DNA of 13,527 bases. It comes from Desulfofustis sp. Its GTDB lineage: Bacteria > Desulfobacterota > Desulfobulbia > Desulfobulbales > Desulfocapsaceae. The position numbers were made by a program, and so were the translations under genes. The DNA lies in assembly GCA_030604345.1 (NCBI GenBank), contig JAUVWB010000011.1, positions 1-13,527 on the forward strand, written 5' to 3'. This document shows, piece by piece, positions 7,015-13,527 of the stretch (positions are counted from its first letter, which is position 1; every line of letters begins with the position of its first letter). Below the pieces are notes generated by a model. That model did not search any database and had not been told where the DNA came from. It saw only the letters and a program-made list of their open reading frames with translations.

Positions 7015-8682
7015 ATGAGCGATACCCCCCAGCAAGACCGGGATCGACGTTATCTGCTGGTTTTCCAGCAGGTGACGAAGCTGATTTCGATGGCCCACGA
7101 TCCCCGGGCAGTGATGGAGACGATCGTCTCCATTCTGCCGGAGCTGCTTGGCAGCGACGCCTGTACCATCCGGCTGCTCGATCCGGACACCGACGCCTTT
7201 GTGCTCGGTGCGGCAGCGGGCGTCTCGCGGGAATACCTGGATCGGCATGACGTGGACTCGGCCGAAACCATGGACCTGGTGTCGGCGGGAAGACCGGTGG
7301 CGATGGAGGATGTGGCGACCAGCCCGCACCAGCCGTTTCGCGAAGCTGCCCGTCGCGAGGGGGTTGTCTCGGTGTTGACCTTGCCCATCTCCTATCAGGG
7401 CAAGGTCACCGGAATCATGCGTTTGCTCACCCGGAATCGCCGTGTCTTTTCCGGAGAGGAGGTCGATTTCGCCCATGCCCTGGCGGAACAGGTGGGAATT
7501 GCCCTGGCCAATGCCTCGATGTTCCGGCAACTCGAGCAGCAAGTTGATTTTCTCAAAGAGGTTCAGGCCATGTCCAAGATGGTCAACTCGACGCTGGATC
7601 TCGATTCGATCCTGCAGACGATTGTCGAGCTGCTGCCCCGCAGCCTTCGGGCCCAGGGCTGCACCATCAGGTTGCTGGCGCCGCAGAGTAGCCGGTTGGA
7701 ATTGGCCGCTTCGTTTGGTTTGTCCAAGCGCTATTTGGAGCGGGGTGAGGTGGCCGGGGAGGAGAATACGGTTCGGGCCCTGCAGGGCGAACCGGTGGCG
7801 ATTGCCAACGTGGAACACGATAGCCGGGTCCTTTACCATGAACATATGCGCCGTGAAGGCATCAAATCGTTGCTCGCCGTACCGATCAAGGTGAACCGAG
7901 AAGTGATCGGGGTCATCAGGATTTTGGCGCGGGAGCGGCGGACCTTCGGTGCCGCCGAGATCAACTTCGCTTCGGCGGTGGCCGAGGTCGGCGGGGCGGC
8001 CATCAAGAACGCCGCCACCTACCGGCAGATCACCCTGCTCTTCAACCAGATTGAAGAGCATGAGCAGTTTCTGGGCAACATCATCGATTGCATCCGCCCG
8101 CAGTTGCTGGTGGTCGACAAGAACGGGCATGTGGTTATGGCCAACAAGGCTTTTCTCGAGGCAAACGGCAAGAGCGAGGGGGAGGTGTTGGGCATGGCCT
8201 ACGGTCAGGTCTGCCGGACCGAAGACGGTGAGGGGAGCTGTCCGGTGCCCCAGGTGCTCGCCACCGGTCGGATGGTCAGTGTCGTCCAGTCGCAGGTGGA
8301 AGAGGATGGCCGGCATTGGTATGAGCGATCGGCGACGCCGATGCGCACGAACAGTGGTGAGGTCGAGTATGTGATCGAGGTGATCCGGGATCTGACCGCC
8401 CAACGCCGTCTCGTAGAGGAGCAGGCGGAGCGGAGCAAACTGGAAGGGGTGATCGAATTGGCCGGCACCGTGGCCCATGAAATCAATACCCCGCTCTTCG
8501 CAGCGCTGGGAACGGCCCAGCTGATGGAGGCCGATCTCGATGACCAGGAGTTGGGTGACGACCTGCGGACCATTATCCGTAATCTCCAGGCCATCGGGGA
8601 TTTGACCAGGAAGATGGCGACCATGACCGGCTATCGGGACAAGGAATACGTGGGTGAAACCCGCATCATCGACCTCGGTTGA
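7015..8682 (+). CDS. GAF-GAF-PAS-HisKA protein lacking the kinase ATPase domain
   Basis: This soluble 555-residue protein has two GAF domains (about 13-168 and 180-335; each has a TIRLL strand and an exit helix such as AEQVGIALANASMF), a PAS domain (about 350-462) with a cysteine pair C400/C409, and a HisKA helix pair (about 470-540) with H488 in GTVAHEINTPLF. It then stops at GETRIIDLG. The N, G1, F and G2 boxes of a histidine kinase are absent here, and the next 95 bases do not encode them, so this is not a simple frameshift. It therefore cannot phosphorylate itself; it could be phosphorylated by another kinase or modulate one by mixed dimers. The GAF and PAS domains suggest small-ligand or redox sensing in the cytoplasm. 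The start is ATG 7015, with AGGA about 11 bases upstream. Confidence 0.9.
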   Translation: MSDTPQQDRDRRYLLVFQQVTKLISMAHDPRAVMETIVSILPELLGSDACTIRLLDPDTDAFVLGAAAGVSREYLDRHDVDSAETMDLVSAGRPVAMEDVATSPHQPFREAARREGVVSVLTLPISYQGKVTGIMRLLTRNRRVFSGEEVDFAHALAEQVGIALANASMFRQLEQQVDFLKEVQAMSKMVNSTLDLDSILQTIVELLPRSLRAQGCTIRLLAPQSSRLELAASFGLSKRYLERGEVAGEENTVRALQGEPVAIANVEHDSRVLYHEHMRREGIKSLLAVPIKVNREVIGVIRILARERRTFGAAEINFASAVAEVGGAAIKNAATYRQITLLFNQIEEHEQFLGNIIDCIRPQLLVVDKNGHVVMANKAFLEANGKSEGEVLGMAYGQVCRTEDGEGSCPVPQVLATGRMVSVVQSQVEEDGRHWYERSATPMRTNSGEVEYVIEVIRDLTAQRRLVEEQAERSKLEGVIELAGTVAHEINTPLFAALGTAQLMEADLDDQELGDDLRTIIRNLQAIGDLTRKMATMTGYRDKEYVGETRIIDLG

Positions 8683-8777
8683 GAAGGTTGGGCAGGATGA
8701 GGAACACCCGTTCAGCCAGAGCGCAGGAACGGAAGTCGTAGTAACAATCTATTTTTTTAACTCAGTGGAGGTGTATC

Positions 8778-9932
8778 GTGACAAAGAGACAGAATTATTG
8801 GCTCATTGGCGGTTTGTTGGCACTCCTGATGATCGGAGTGCTCCAGGATCCGGCCTGGGCGGGTAAGCTTGAAGAGGCTATTGCCAGTGCGCCGCAAGGT
8901 ACCGAACCGGGTCAGATCGATCCGAGCAAGCCCGCCGGATTCCTTGGTATTCCCGGCGGTCCCCAGGTGAATCTGATCGTCGCTTTTCTGTGGGCCGTCT
9001 GGGTCGGCTGGATCTTCTCCACCGTTGGTGCCTTCGGTGGCGTCATGGCCGGCGTCGGCCACATGGGCGTATTCGGGCTGGGCGACTATGCCAAGACTTT
9101 CAAACAGACCGCGCCGACCCTCAATAAGAGCATCACCGACTCGATCCGTGGTTCGAACCAGTTCCTGGTTGGCTTCTCGGCATTGATCTCGTCATTCAAC
9201 TATTACAAAATGGGCCGTCTGGTGGTACCGCTGGCGATCGCCCTCGGGCTCGGTTCCATCGTCGGCGCCTGGGGTTCGGTAACCCTGTCGGCCGGCAAGA
9301 TTTCCTTCAGCGCCTACCAGGGTTATTTCGGCCTCTTTGTCTTGGCTCTGGGCGTGTATCTGTTCTGGGAAACCTCTCCGGCCGGCCAGGCCAATAAGAA
9401 GAAAGCCAAAGCAGCCGCCCAGGCGTTCGAGGCGACGGTGAAGAAGCAAAAAAGCGGCGAAAGTGTCGATACCGCCTCGCTTGGCGTCAAGGTCACCAAG
9501 ATGGCCTTGACCCAGATCATGTTCACCTTTTACGGTGTCGAGTTTAAATTCAACCCGCTCATTCCCTTTTTCGGCGGTGTCGTTATTGCGGCGGTTGCCG
9601 CGTTTCTCGGCGTCGGCGGCGGCTTCCTGCTGGTACCGTTTCTCACCAGTGTAGCCGAACTGCCCATGTACCTGGCGGCCGGAACATCGGCCCTGGCGGT
9701 TCTGATCAGCATGATCACCAGCATTATCACCCTGATCTCCAAAGGTGTTCAGTTTGACTGGGCGCTGATCGGTCTGGAACTGGTCGGTATCGCCGTCGGT
9801 TCGGTTGTCGGCCCGCGCACCTCCAAATACTTCTCCGATATCTGGCTGAAGCGGTTGTTCATCGTGCTGGCCCTTTATGTCGGTATCGACTATGTTCTGC
9901 GTGGATTCTTCGGTATCCGGCTTGTCGGCTGA
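8778..9932 (+). CDS. TauE/SafE (TSUP) family permease, putative sulfite/organosulfonate exporter
   Basis: The 384-residue inner-membrane protein has the two-fold repeat of the TSUP family, with glycine signatures GAFGGVMAGVGH (84-95) and FLGVGGGFLLVP (276-287). Characterised relatives export sulfite, sulfoacetate or related anions, or move thiosulfate; the substrate here is not shown. A hydrophobic start ending in QDPAWA-GK looks like a signal peptide with cleavage near 28, unusual beyond the core family. A lysine- and alanine-rich cytoplasmic loop (about 203-240) separates the halves. It uses a GTG start at 8778 with an ideal GGAGGTG (8767-8773); no ATG is nearby. It follows the signalling genes by 95 bases with no clear promoter of its own, so it may be their output in one transcript. 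Confidence 0.92.
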   Translation: MTKRQNYWLIGGLLALLMIGVLQDPAWAGKLEEAIASAPQGTEPGQIDPSKPAGFLGIPGGPQVNLIVAFLWAVWVGWIFSTVGAFGGVMAGVGHMGVFGLGDYAKTFKQTAPTLNKSITDSIRGSNQFLVGFSALISSFNYYKMGRLVVPLAIALGLGSIVGAWGSVTLSAGKISFSAYQGYFGLFVLALGVYLFWETSPAGQANKKKAKAAAQAFEATVKKQKSGESVDTASLGVKVTKMALTQIMFTFYGVEFKFNPLIPFFGGVVIAAVAAFLGVGGGFLLVPFLTSVAELPMYLAAGTSALAVLISMITSIITLISKGVQFDWALIGLELVGIAVGSVVGPRTSKYFSDIWLKRLFIVLALYVGIDYVLRGFFGIRLVG

Positions 9933-9957
9933 TCGTTATCCCGCATGATGTGCTGTG

Positions 9958-9988
9958 AGCCCGGGCGGCAAAAAGAGCCGCCCGGGCT
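9958..9988 (+). terminator. Strong hairpin after the permease gene (attenuator or processing signal)
   Basis: Perfect 12-base arms, AGCCCGGGCGGC (9958-9969) and GCCGCCCGGGCT (9977-9988), enclose a seven-base loop AAAAAGA. It lies 26 bases after the permease stop and ends 10 bases before the next ATG. The stem is very stable but is not followed by a T run (TGTGAGGC follows), so full intrinsic termination is doubtful; partial attenuation or 3' end protection of the permease mRNA is more likely. Confidence 0.6.
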
Positions 9989-9998
9989 TGTGAGGCTT

Positions 9999-10568
9999 AT
10001 GGATCTGCAATCCGTTCTGCATTTTTTCGATCCCTGGTTGATCGAACCGTATCGCTGGATGTCACCGGCGATTGCCGGTTATCTGCTGGGTACCGCCATA
10101 CTGGCTGGCTACTGCGTCATTATCGGAGATCTCTCCGCCACGCTGGTGGCCTTTTTCAACCGCGGTTATCTCGCCAAACTGCGCCACGGCATGGAGCATC
10201 ACCACAAGCTCTCCGAGGAGGCGTTGAAGCGCGGCGACAAAGAGAGCTACAAGGCAGTCAACCGTCAGGGTCTCGACTCTTTTGGTTATTCCTTTTCCAT
10301 GGGAGCGGCGCTGTTCTGCGTGTCCATCTGGCCGATGCCCTTTGCCCTGGCCTGGATGAACCTGCGCTTCGCCGACGCACCACTGCCGTTGCCGGCCGGA
10401 TTTCCGTTTTGGGGCGGCAAAGAGGTGCATTATTTCACCTCGTTTTTACTCTGCTATATCCTCGTAAGAATCGTCTACTCCCAGATCATGGGGCGGGTCT
10501 CCTGGTATAACACCTGGAAATCAAAGGTTACCGGTTCCTATCCACAGCCCGGCACGACTGACTCCTGA
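9999..10568 (+). CDS. Small three-helix membrane protein, DUF106/EMC3-like (tentative)
   Basis: The 189-residue protein has a first membrane helix (about 24-52), a charged cytoplasmic helical hairpin (54-95, including EHHHKLSEEALKRGDKESYK) and two further membrane helices (about 97-124 and 143-166) joined by a proline-rich loop with PLPLPAGFPFWGG. This pattern, one helix, a charged helix with a K-x-GD motif, then two helices with a PLP loop, resembles the DUF106/EMC3 branch of the YidC/Oxa1 insertase superfamily; this is by eye only. I chose ATG 9999, preceded by GAGG, because an earlier ATG at 9945 would place the strong hairpin inside the coding region and add an atypical N-terminus. It follows the permease directly and may help its assembly or be a subunit. 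Other membrane families are possible. Confidence 0.75.
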   Translation: MDLQSVLHFFDPWLIEPYRWMSPAIAGYLLGTAILAGYCVIIGDLSATLVAFFNRGYLAKLRHGMEHHHKLSEEALKRGDKESYKAVNRQGLDSFGYSFSMGAALFCVSIWPMPFALAWMNLRFADAPLPLPAGFPFWGGKEVHYFTSFLLCYILVRIVYSQIMGRVSWYNTWKSKVTGSYPQPGTTDS

Positions 10569-10576
10569 AAACGATG

Positions 10577-10606
10577 AAAAAACCTGCCCCGGCGCTGGGG
10601 ACCAGG
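10577..10606 (-). terminator. Intrinsic terminator of the two-CW kinase gene
   Basis: Read on the minus strand, CCTG-(GT bulge)-CCCC pairs with GGGG-CAGG around an AGCGCC loop and is followed at once by six T. It lies 36 bases after the kinase stop codon, between the two convergent genes. On the plus strand the stem has no T run. Confidence 0.7.
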
Positions 10607-10641
10607 TCCCTGTTGCCGCCCGTCACGGTGGGTGCATACGG

Positions 10642-12717
10642 TCACGTGGTGGATCCGGGTGGTGGTGACACGGTTTCGGCGCTGCGCGTCTGCGGCAGTT
10701 CAACGATAAAGACCGTGCCTGGTCCTCCGTTTTCGGGTTTGGGCAGGTCGTCGGGGAAGAACGTCGGTGGCGGCGGGCTCAAGGCGGTGATGGTGCCGCC
10801 GTGATCCTTGATGATGCCAATCGATACCGAGAGCCCCAGCCCGGTCCCCTTGCCCACCTGCTTGGTGGTGAAAAACGGATCGAACAGCTTGCCGAGATGG
10901 TGTTTGGCCACGCCCTTCCCGGTGTCCGCCACGCTGACTTCCAGGCGTTGCGTGTCGGGGAGCAGACGTGAGCGAACGATGATCAGGCCGTCCTGGCCGA
11001 TGGCATCCGCCGCGTTGTTCAGCAGGTTGAGCCACACCTGGCGGAGCCGTTCCTTGTCACCGCGCAGCGTGGTTACTGCCGCGTCCGGCAGAAAAACCAC
11101 CTTGATGCGATTGAGAAAAAAGGCGTGTTCCACGAGGTTGATGACCTCCTGCAGCGATTCGTTGATCGCAACCTCGCCGACCACCGATTGCGATTGTCGC
11201 GAATAACCGAGCAGATCGGCAACGATCTTGCGGCATACCTTCGTCTGTTTTTCAATGGTCTTCAAGCCGTCGAGCAGCTCTTCGTCATGGATGTCGTCCA
11301 TCAACAACTGGGTATAGCCGAGAATGATACCCAAGGGGGTGTTGATCTCGTGGGCGACGCCGCCGGCCAGACGTCCCAGATCCTCGAGTTTCTGCGATTG
11401 GATCAGTTGCTCCTGAAATTTTTTCAGCATGGTGATGTCCCGGGCGGTCAGCAGAATGCCCATGATGCTGCCGTCCTGGTCGTGGACCGGGACTTTCACC
11501 ACGTGGAACCAGTGGTGCTCCCCGGCTCGCTTGATCGACACCTCTTTGGCCAGCGGTTTGCCGGTGGCGAGGATCTCCCGGTCTTCTTCGGTGTTGCTCC
11601 GGGCTCGGGTTTCGGAGAAGATGGCAAAGTCGTTTTTACCGATCACGTCGGTCTCGGTCAGGCCGAAATAGTCGCAAAACGATTTGCCGGCGAAGGTGTA
11701 GCGCAAATCCCGGTCCTGCAAGGTGATGAAATCCGGGGTTACGTTGACGATGGTCTTCAGGATGCCCTGTTGCCGGGCGATGGTCCGCTCCCGTTCGGTC
11801 AGTTCCTCAATATGGTTTTTCACGGTAACGGCCATGGCATCGAAGGCCTCTGCCAGATCCTGCAGCTCGTCGCCGAAATTGTGTCTGAAGACCGGGCACT
11901 GGCGGCAGCTTTCCATCTTGAACGGATATTCAGCGAGTTGGCAGTTAGGGCACAGGGTTCCGGCCAGATACCAGCAGCGCCGTTGTTTGTCTCCATAAGC
12001 CGGGCACTCCTGTCGGCGGCAATTCATGATCTGCCAGCAGTACTTGGCCAGAGTGGTGCCGGCGTGGACGTCGAGGTTGCCGGTGACGATCTCTTCCACT
12101 GATGACCTGAGCCGGTTTAGACGATGGGTGATGGTCCGGGCAAACCACAAGGACAGTATGACGCCGACGCCGACAACGGCCAGTGTGCTGACCAGGCTGG
12201 CCACCTGCTGGCGCTTGATCTGGGCGTCAATGGCGCTGCGCGACAGGCCCAGCCTGACCGTGCCGAGGGTATTGTTGCCGAGGGTGATCGGGGCGCTGAA
12301 GTCGTAGACCCGTCCCTGCTCAGTATCCAGCAGCAACGGGCGCCCTTCGCTCCTGGCGTCGCTGATACGGAGCAGGTCGGTGGGGAATCCTCCGGCAAAC
12401 GTGTGCGATAAAACGTTGGCGCCGGTATCGGTGAGGAAGACGTAGATGATGTCGTCGTACTGCCGTTGAGCATTTTCCAGGAGATTGCTCATCTGCAGAA
12501 AATCCATGGCCAGCAGCGGTTCGGTCAGGCGAAAGGCCAGGCCGGTGGTCATTGCCTTGCCCCGCTTCTTTCCTTCTTCGAGCAGCGCTTCCGAAGACAT
12601 GGACGACAGGGTCAAGCCGATGCCGATACCGCAGAAGACGAGCATGCAGGTCATGCCCAGCGTGATCTTGGTCCGGAAACGCAGGTTGTGCAGGAAACGG
12701 GTCAGGTCGCTAATCAA
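10642..12717 (-). CDS. Membrane histidine kinase with Cys-rich two-CW-type insert in the HAMP region
   Basis: This 691-residue kinase has one membrane helix (about 18-38), a periplasmic sensor of roughly 130 residues, a second helix (173-193) and a HAMP first helix (RTITHRLNRLRSSVEEIVTGNL). A cysteine-rich segment (226-276) follows with eight cysteines (227, 233, 238, 248, 256, 259, 271, 274), including CWQIMNC, CPAYG, CWYLAGTLC and CRQCPVF, as in 'two-CW' proteins. The second HAMP-like helix (DELQDLAEAFDAMA) comes only afterwards. A PAS domain (about 317-430), HisKA with H456, and an ATPase with NLLNNA (564-569), DTGKGV, FDPFFTTK and GTGLGLS complete it. The start is a TTG that overlaps the upstream binding-protein gene by eight bases; later ATGs would cut into the first helix. 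The cysteines could bind an iron-sulfur cluster or zinc; this is inference. Confidence 0.92.
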   Translation of the reverse strand: MISDLTRFLHNLRFRTKITLGMTCMLVFCGIGIGLTLSSMSSEALLEEGKKRGKAMTTGLAFRLTEPLLAMDFLQMSNLLENAQRQYDDIIYVFLTDTGANVLSHTFAGGFPTDLLRISDARSEGRPLLLDTEQGRVYDFSAPITLGNNTLGTVRLGLSRSAIDAQIKRQQVASLVSTLAVVGVGVILSLWFARTITHRLNRLRSSVEEIVTGNLDVHAGTTLAKYCWQIMNCRRQECPAYGDKQRRCWYLAGTLCPNCQLAEYPFKMESCRQCPVFRHNFGDELQDLAEAFDAMAVTVKNHIEELTERERTIARQQGILKTIVNVTPDFITLQDRDLRYTFAGKSFCDYFGLTETDVIGKNDFAIFSETRARSNTEEDREILATGKPLAKEVSIKRAGEHHWFHVVKVPVHDQDGSIMGILLTARDITMLKKFQEQLIQSQKLEDLGRLAGGVAHEINTPLGIILGYTQLLMDDIHDEELLDGLKTIEKQTKVCRKIVADLLGYSRQSQSVVGEVAINESLQEVINLVEHAFFLNRIKVVFLPDAAVTTLRGDKERLRQVWLNLLNNAADAIGQDGLIIVRSRLLPDTQRLEVSVADTGKGVAKHHLGKLFDPFFTTKQVGKGTGLGLSVSIGIIKDHGGTITALSPPPPTFFPDDLPKPENGGPGTVFIVELPQTRSAETVSPPPGSTT

Positions 12718-13527
12718 GGTCCAGCCCCACTTTTTGACTCAAGGTCCGGATCCGGTCGAAATCCTGATCATCGGATGGCACAAAGCCAATGAAGTTGGCG
12801 GCGTCAAGAATCGCCCGGTGCTGCGAATTGTTCTGGTAATCGAGGGCAAGCAGGGCGTTGCGAATCAGATCGACCGTGTCGGTCGAAAGCCTGGGGCTAT
12901 GGGCGTAGACCCACCCGGGATACCAGGGCGAATGGTCGATTACCTTGAGCTGACCAAGGTCGATTTTCCCGGCCACCACCTGCAGGGATCCCTCCCGAAT
13001 CGAACCGATGTCGTGCAGACCGGCATAGACGCCGAGAATGACATTCTCCTGGCGACCGCCGGCAAACACTACTTCACGGAAGTCTTCGAGCCGCAGGCCA
13101 TGATCGAAAAAATGACCGAGAGGAAAGAGGTACCCACCGGCCGAGGTGGGATCGACGGCCACCCATGATTTTCCCCGGCAGTCGGCCAGGTTGGTAATCC
13201 GGTCATTGTCTCTGCGGGCGATGATCTGCCCGCGAAACTCGGCGCGACCGTCTTTTTCGATGATTCTGGCCATGGCCCGGGCCCCGTAACGATTGGCCAA
13301 CTTGACGTAGATGAACGGGTTGGAAAAGGAGATGTCGATCTCGCCCTGGCCGAACATGCTCAGGTGGTGATCGAAGGTATCGGGGAAGACCTGCCGCACG
13401 GGCAGGCCGGTCGCTTCGGAGAGATATTCAACCAGTTGATGGTGTCGCTGGAAAGACTCAGTGTGGGAATACTGCGGCAAATAGGCGTAGGTGATGGCCG
13501 GCTGTCGCGGCTGGATGCTGATCTCCT
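12710..13527 (-). CDS. PhnD-like periplasmic substrate-binding protein (5' end cut by window edge)
   Basis: The frame is open to the right edge, giving 271 visible residues, so the true start and signal peptide lie outside. The fragment matches the phosphate/phosphite/phosphonate-type binding-protein fold: ITYAYLPQYSHTESFQRHHQLVEYLSEATGL at the front (a conserved opening), FGQGEIDISFSNPFIYV, a SWVAVDPTSAGGYLFP segment and an ENVILGVYAGLHDIGSI segment. Family members bind small anions or other solutes for ABC importers, but many deltaproteobacterial copies sit next to sensor kinases. Here no permease or ATPase gene follows; instead the stop overlaps the TTG start of the membrane kinase by eight bases, so the pair is coupled and the binding protein probably presents a ligand to the kinase's periplasmic domain. 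The ligand is not predictable from sequence. Confidence 0.88.
   Translation of the reverse strand, partial: EISIQPRQPAITYAYLPQYSHTESFQRHHQLVEYLSEATGLPVRQVFPDTFDHHLSMFGQGEIDISFSNPFIYVKLANRYGARAMARIIEKDGRAEFRGQIIARRDNDRITNLADCRGKSWVAVDPTSAGGYLFPLGHFFDHGLRLEDFREVVFAGGRQENVILGVYAGLHDIGSIREGSLQVVAGKIDLGQLKVIDHSPWYPGWVYAHSPRLSTDTVDLIRNALLALDYQNNSQHRAILDAANFIGFVPSDDQDFDRIRTLSQKVGLDLD

Noticed and set aside
6562..8478. A 638-codon open frame on the minus strand opposite the receiver and GAF-PAS-HisKA genes.
   Set aside because: Its translation is rich in His, Arg, Gln and Pro with no domain-like pattern, while the plus strand encodes clear GAF, PAS and HisKA domains. It is a GC-driven shadow.
8708..8758. 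Inverted repeat CCGTTC-N13-GAACGG followed later by seven T, before the permease gene.
   Set aside because: The T run is about 20 bases from the stem and the stem is short, so it is not a convincing terminator; an operator role cannot be supported.
10574..10804. A 76-codon plus-strand open frame starting after the DUF106-like gene.
   Set aside because: It reads through the terminator and antisense to the 3' end of the kinase gene, with no ribosome site and no recognisable content.
11125..12102. A 325-codon plus-strand open frame opposite the two-CW kinase.
   Set aside because: The minus strand carries a complete kinase with all catalytic boxes; the plus frame has no recognisable features.

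Overview
The window is GC-rich bacterial DNA dominated by signal transduction and membrane proteins. A sigma-54 activator, several PAS/GAF sensor kinases, a cysteine-rich 'two-CW'-type kinase and a TauE/SafE-type permease together suggest a Desulfobacterota (deltaproteobacterial, probably sulfate-reducing) chromosome. That placement rests on protein style only; no rRNA, tRNA or other taxonomic marker is present. I see no mobile element, CRISPR array or RNA gene.

Layout. The left end (1-2434) carries two minus-strand genes: a drug-type MFS exporter cut by the window edge (1-1363) and an HDOD-domain protein (1535-2434) with a well-formed sigma-70 promoter. Divergent from HDOD is a sigma-54 activator of the NtrC class (2684-4111). 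After a 397-base non-coding gap a same-strand cluster follows (4509-10568): a 157-residue His-rich membrane protein, a membrane PAS histidine kinase (overlapping ATGA junction), a receiver-only response regulator, a GAF-GAF-PAS-HisKA protein with no ATPase domain, a TauE/SafE-family permease, and a small three-helix membrane protein that resembles the DUF106/EMC3 (YidC-like) family. The right end (10642-13527) is a convergent minus-strand pair: a PhnD-like substrate-binding protein (cut by the right edge) whose stop overlaps the start of a large membrane histidine kinase, ending at an intrinsic terminator.

How it may work. The 397-base gap contains two tandem copies of an inverted repeat (CGCAAC-N6-GTTGCG) about 160-190 bases upstream of a perfectly spaced -24/-12 sigma-54 promoter (TGGC-N7-TTGC). 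A third copy lies between HDOD and the activator gene. The simplest reading is that the activator binds these repeats, switches on the sensor/exporter cluster with sigma-54 polymerase, and controls its own region. The cluster would then be a self-contained circuit in which a membrane sensor pair, a multi-component phosphorelay and an enhancer-binding protein govern a permease of the sulfite/organosulfonate exporter superfamily. The sequence elements are directly visible; the wiring, the signal and the substrate are inference.
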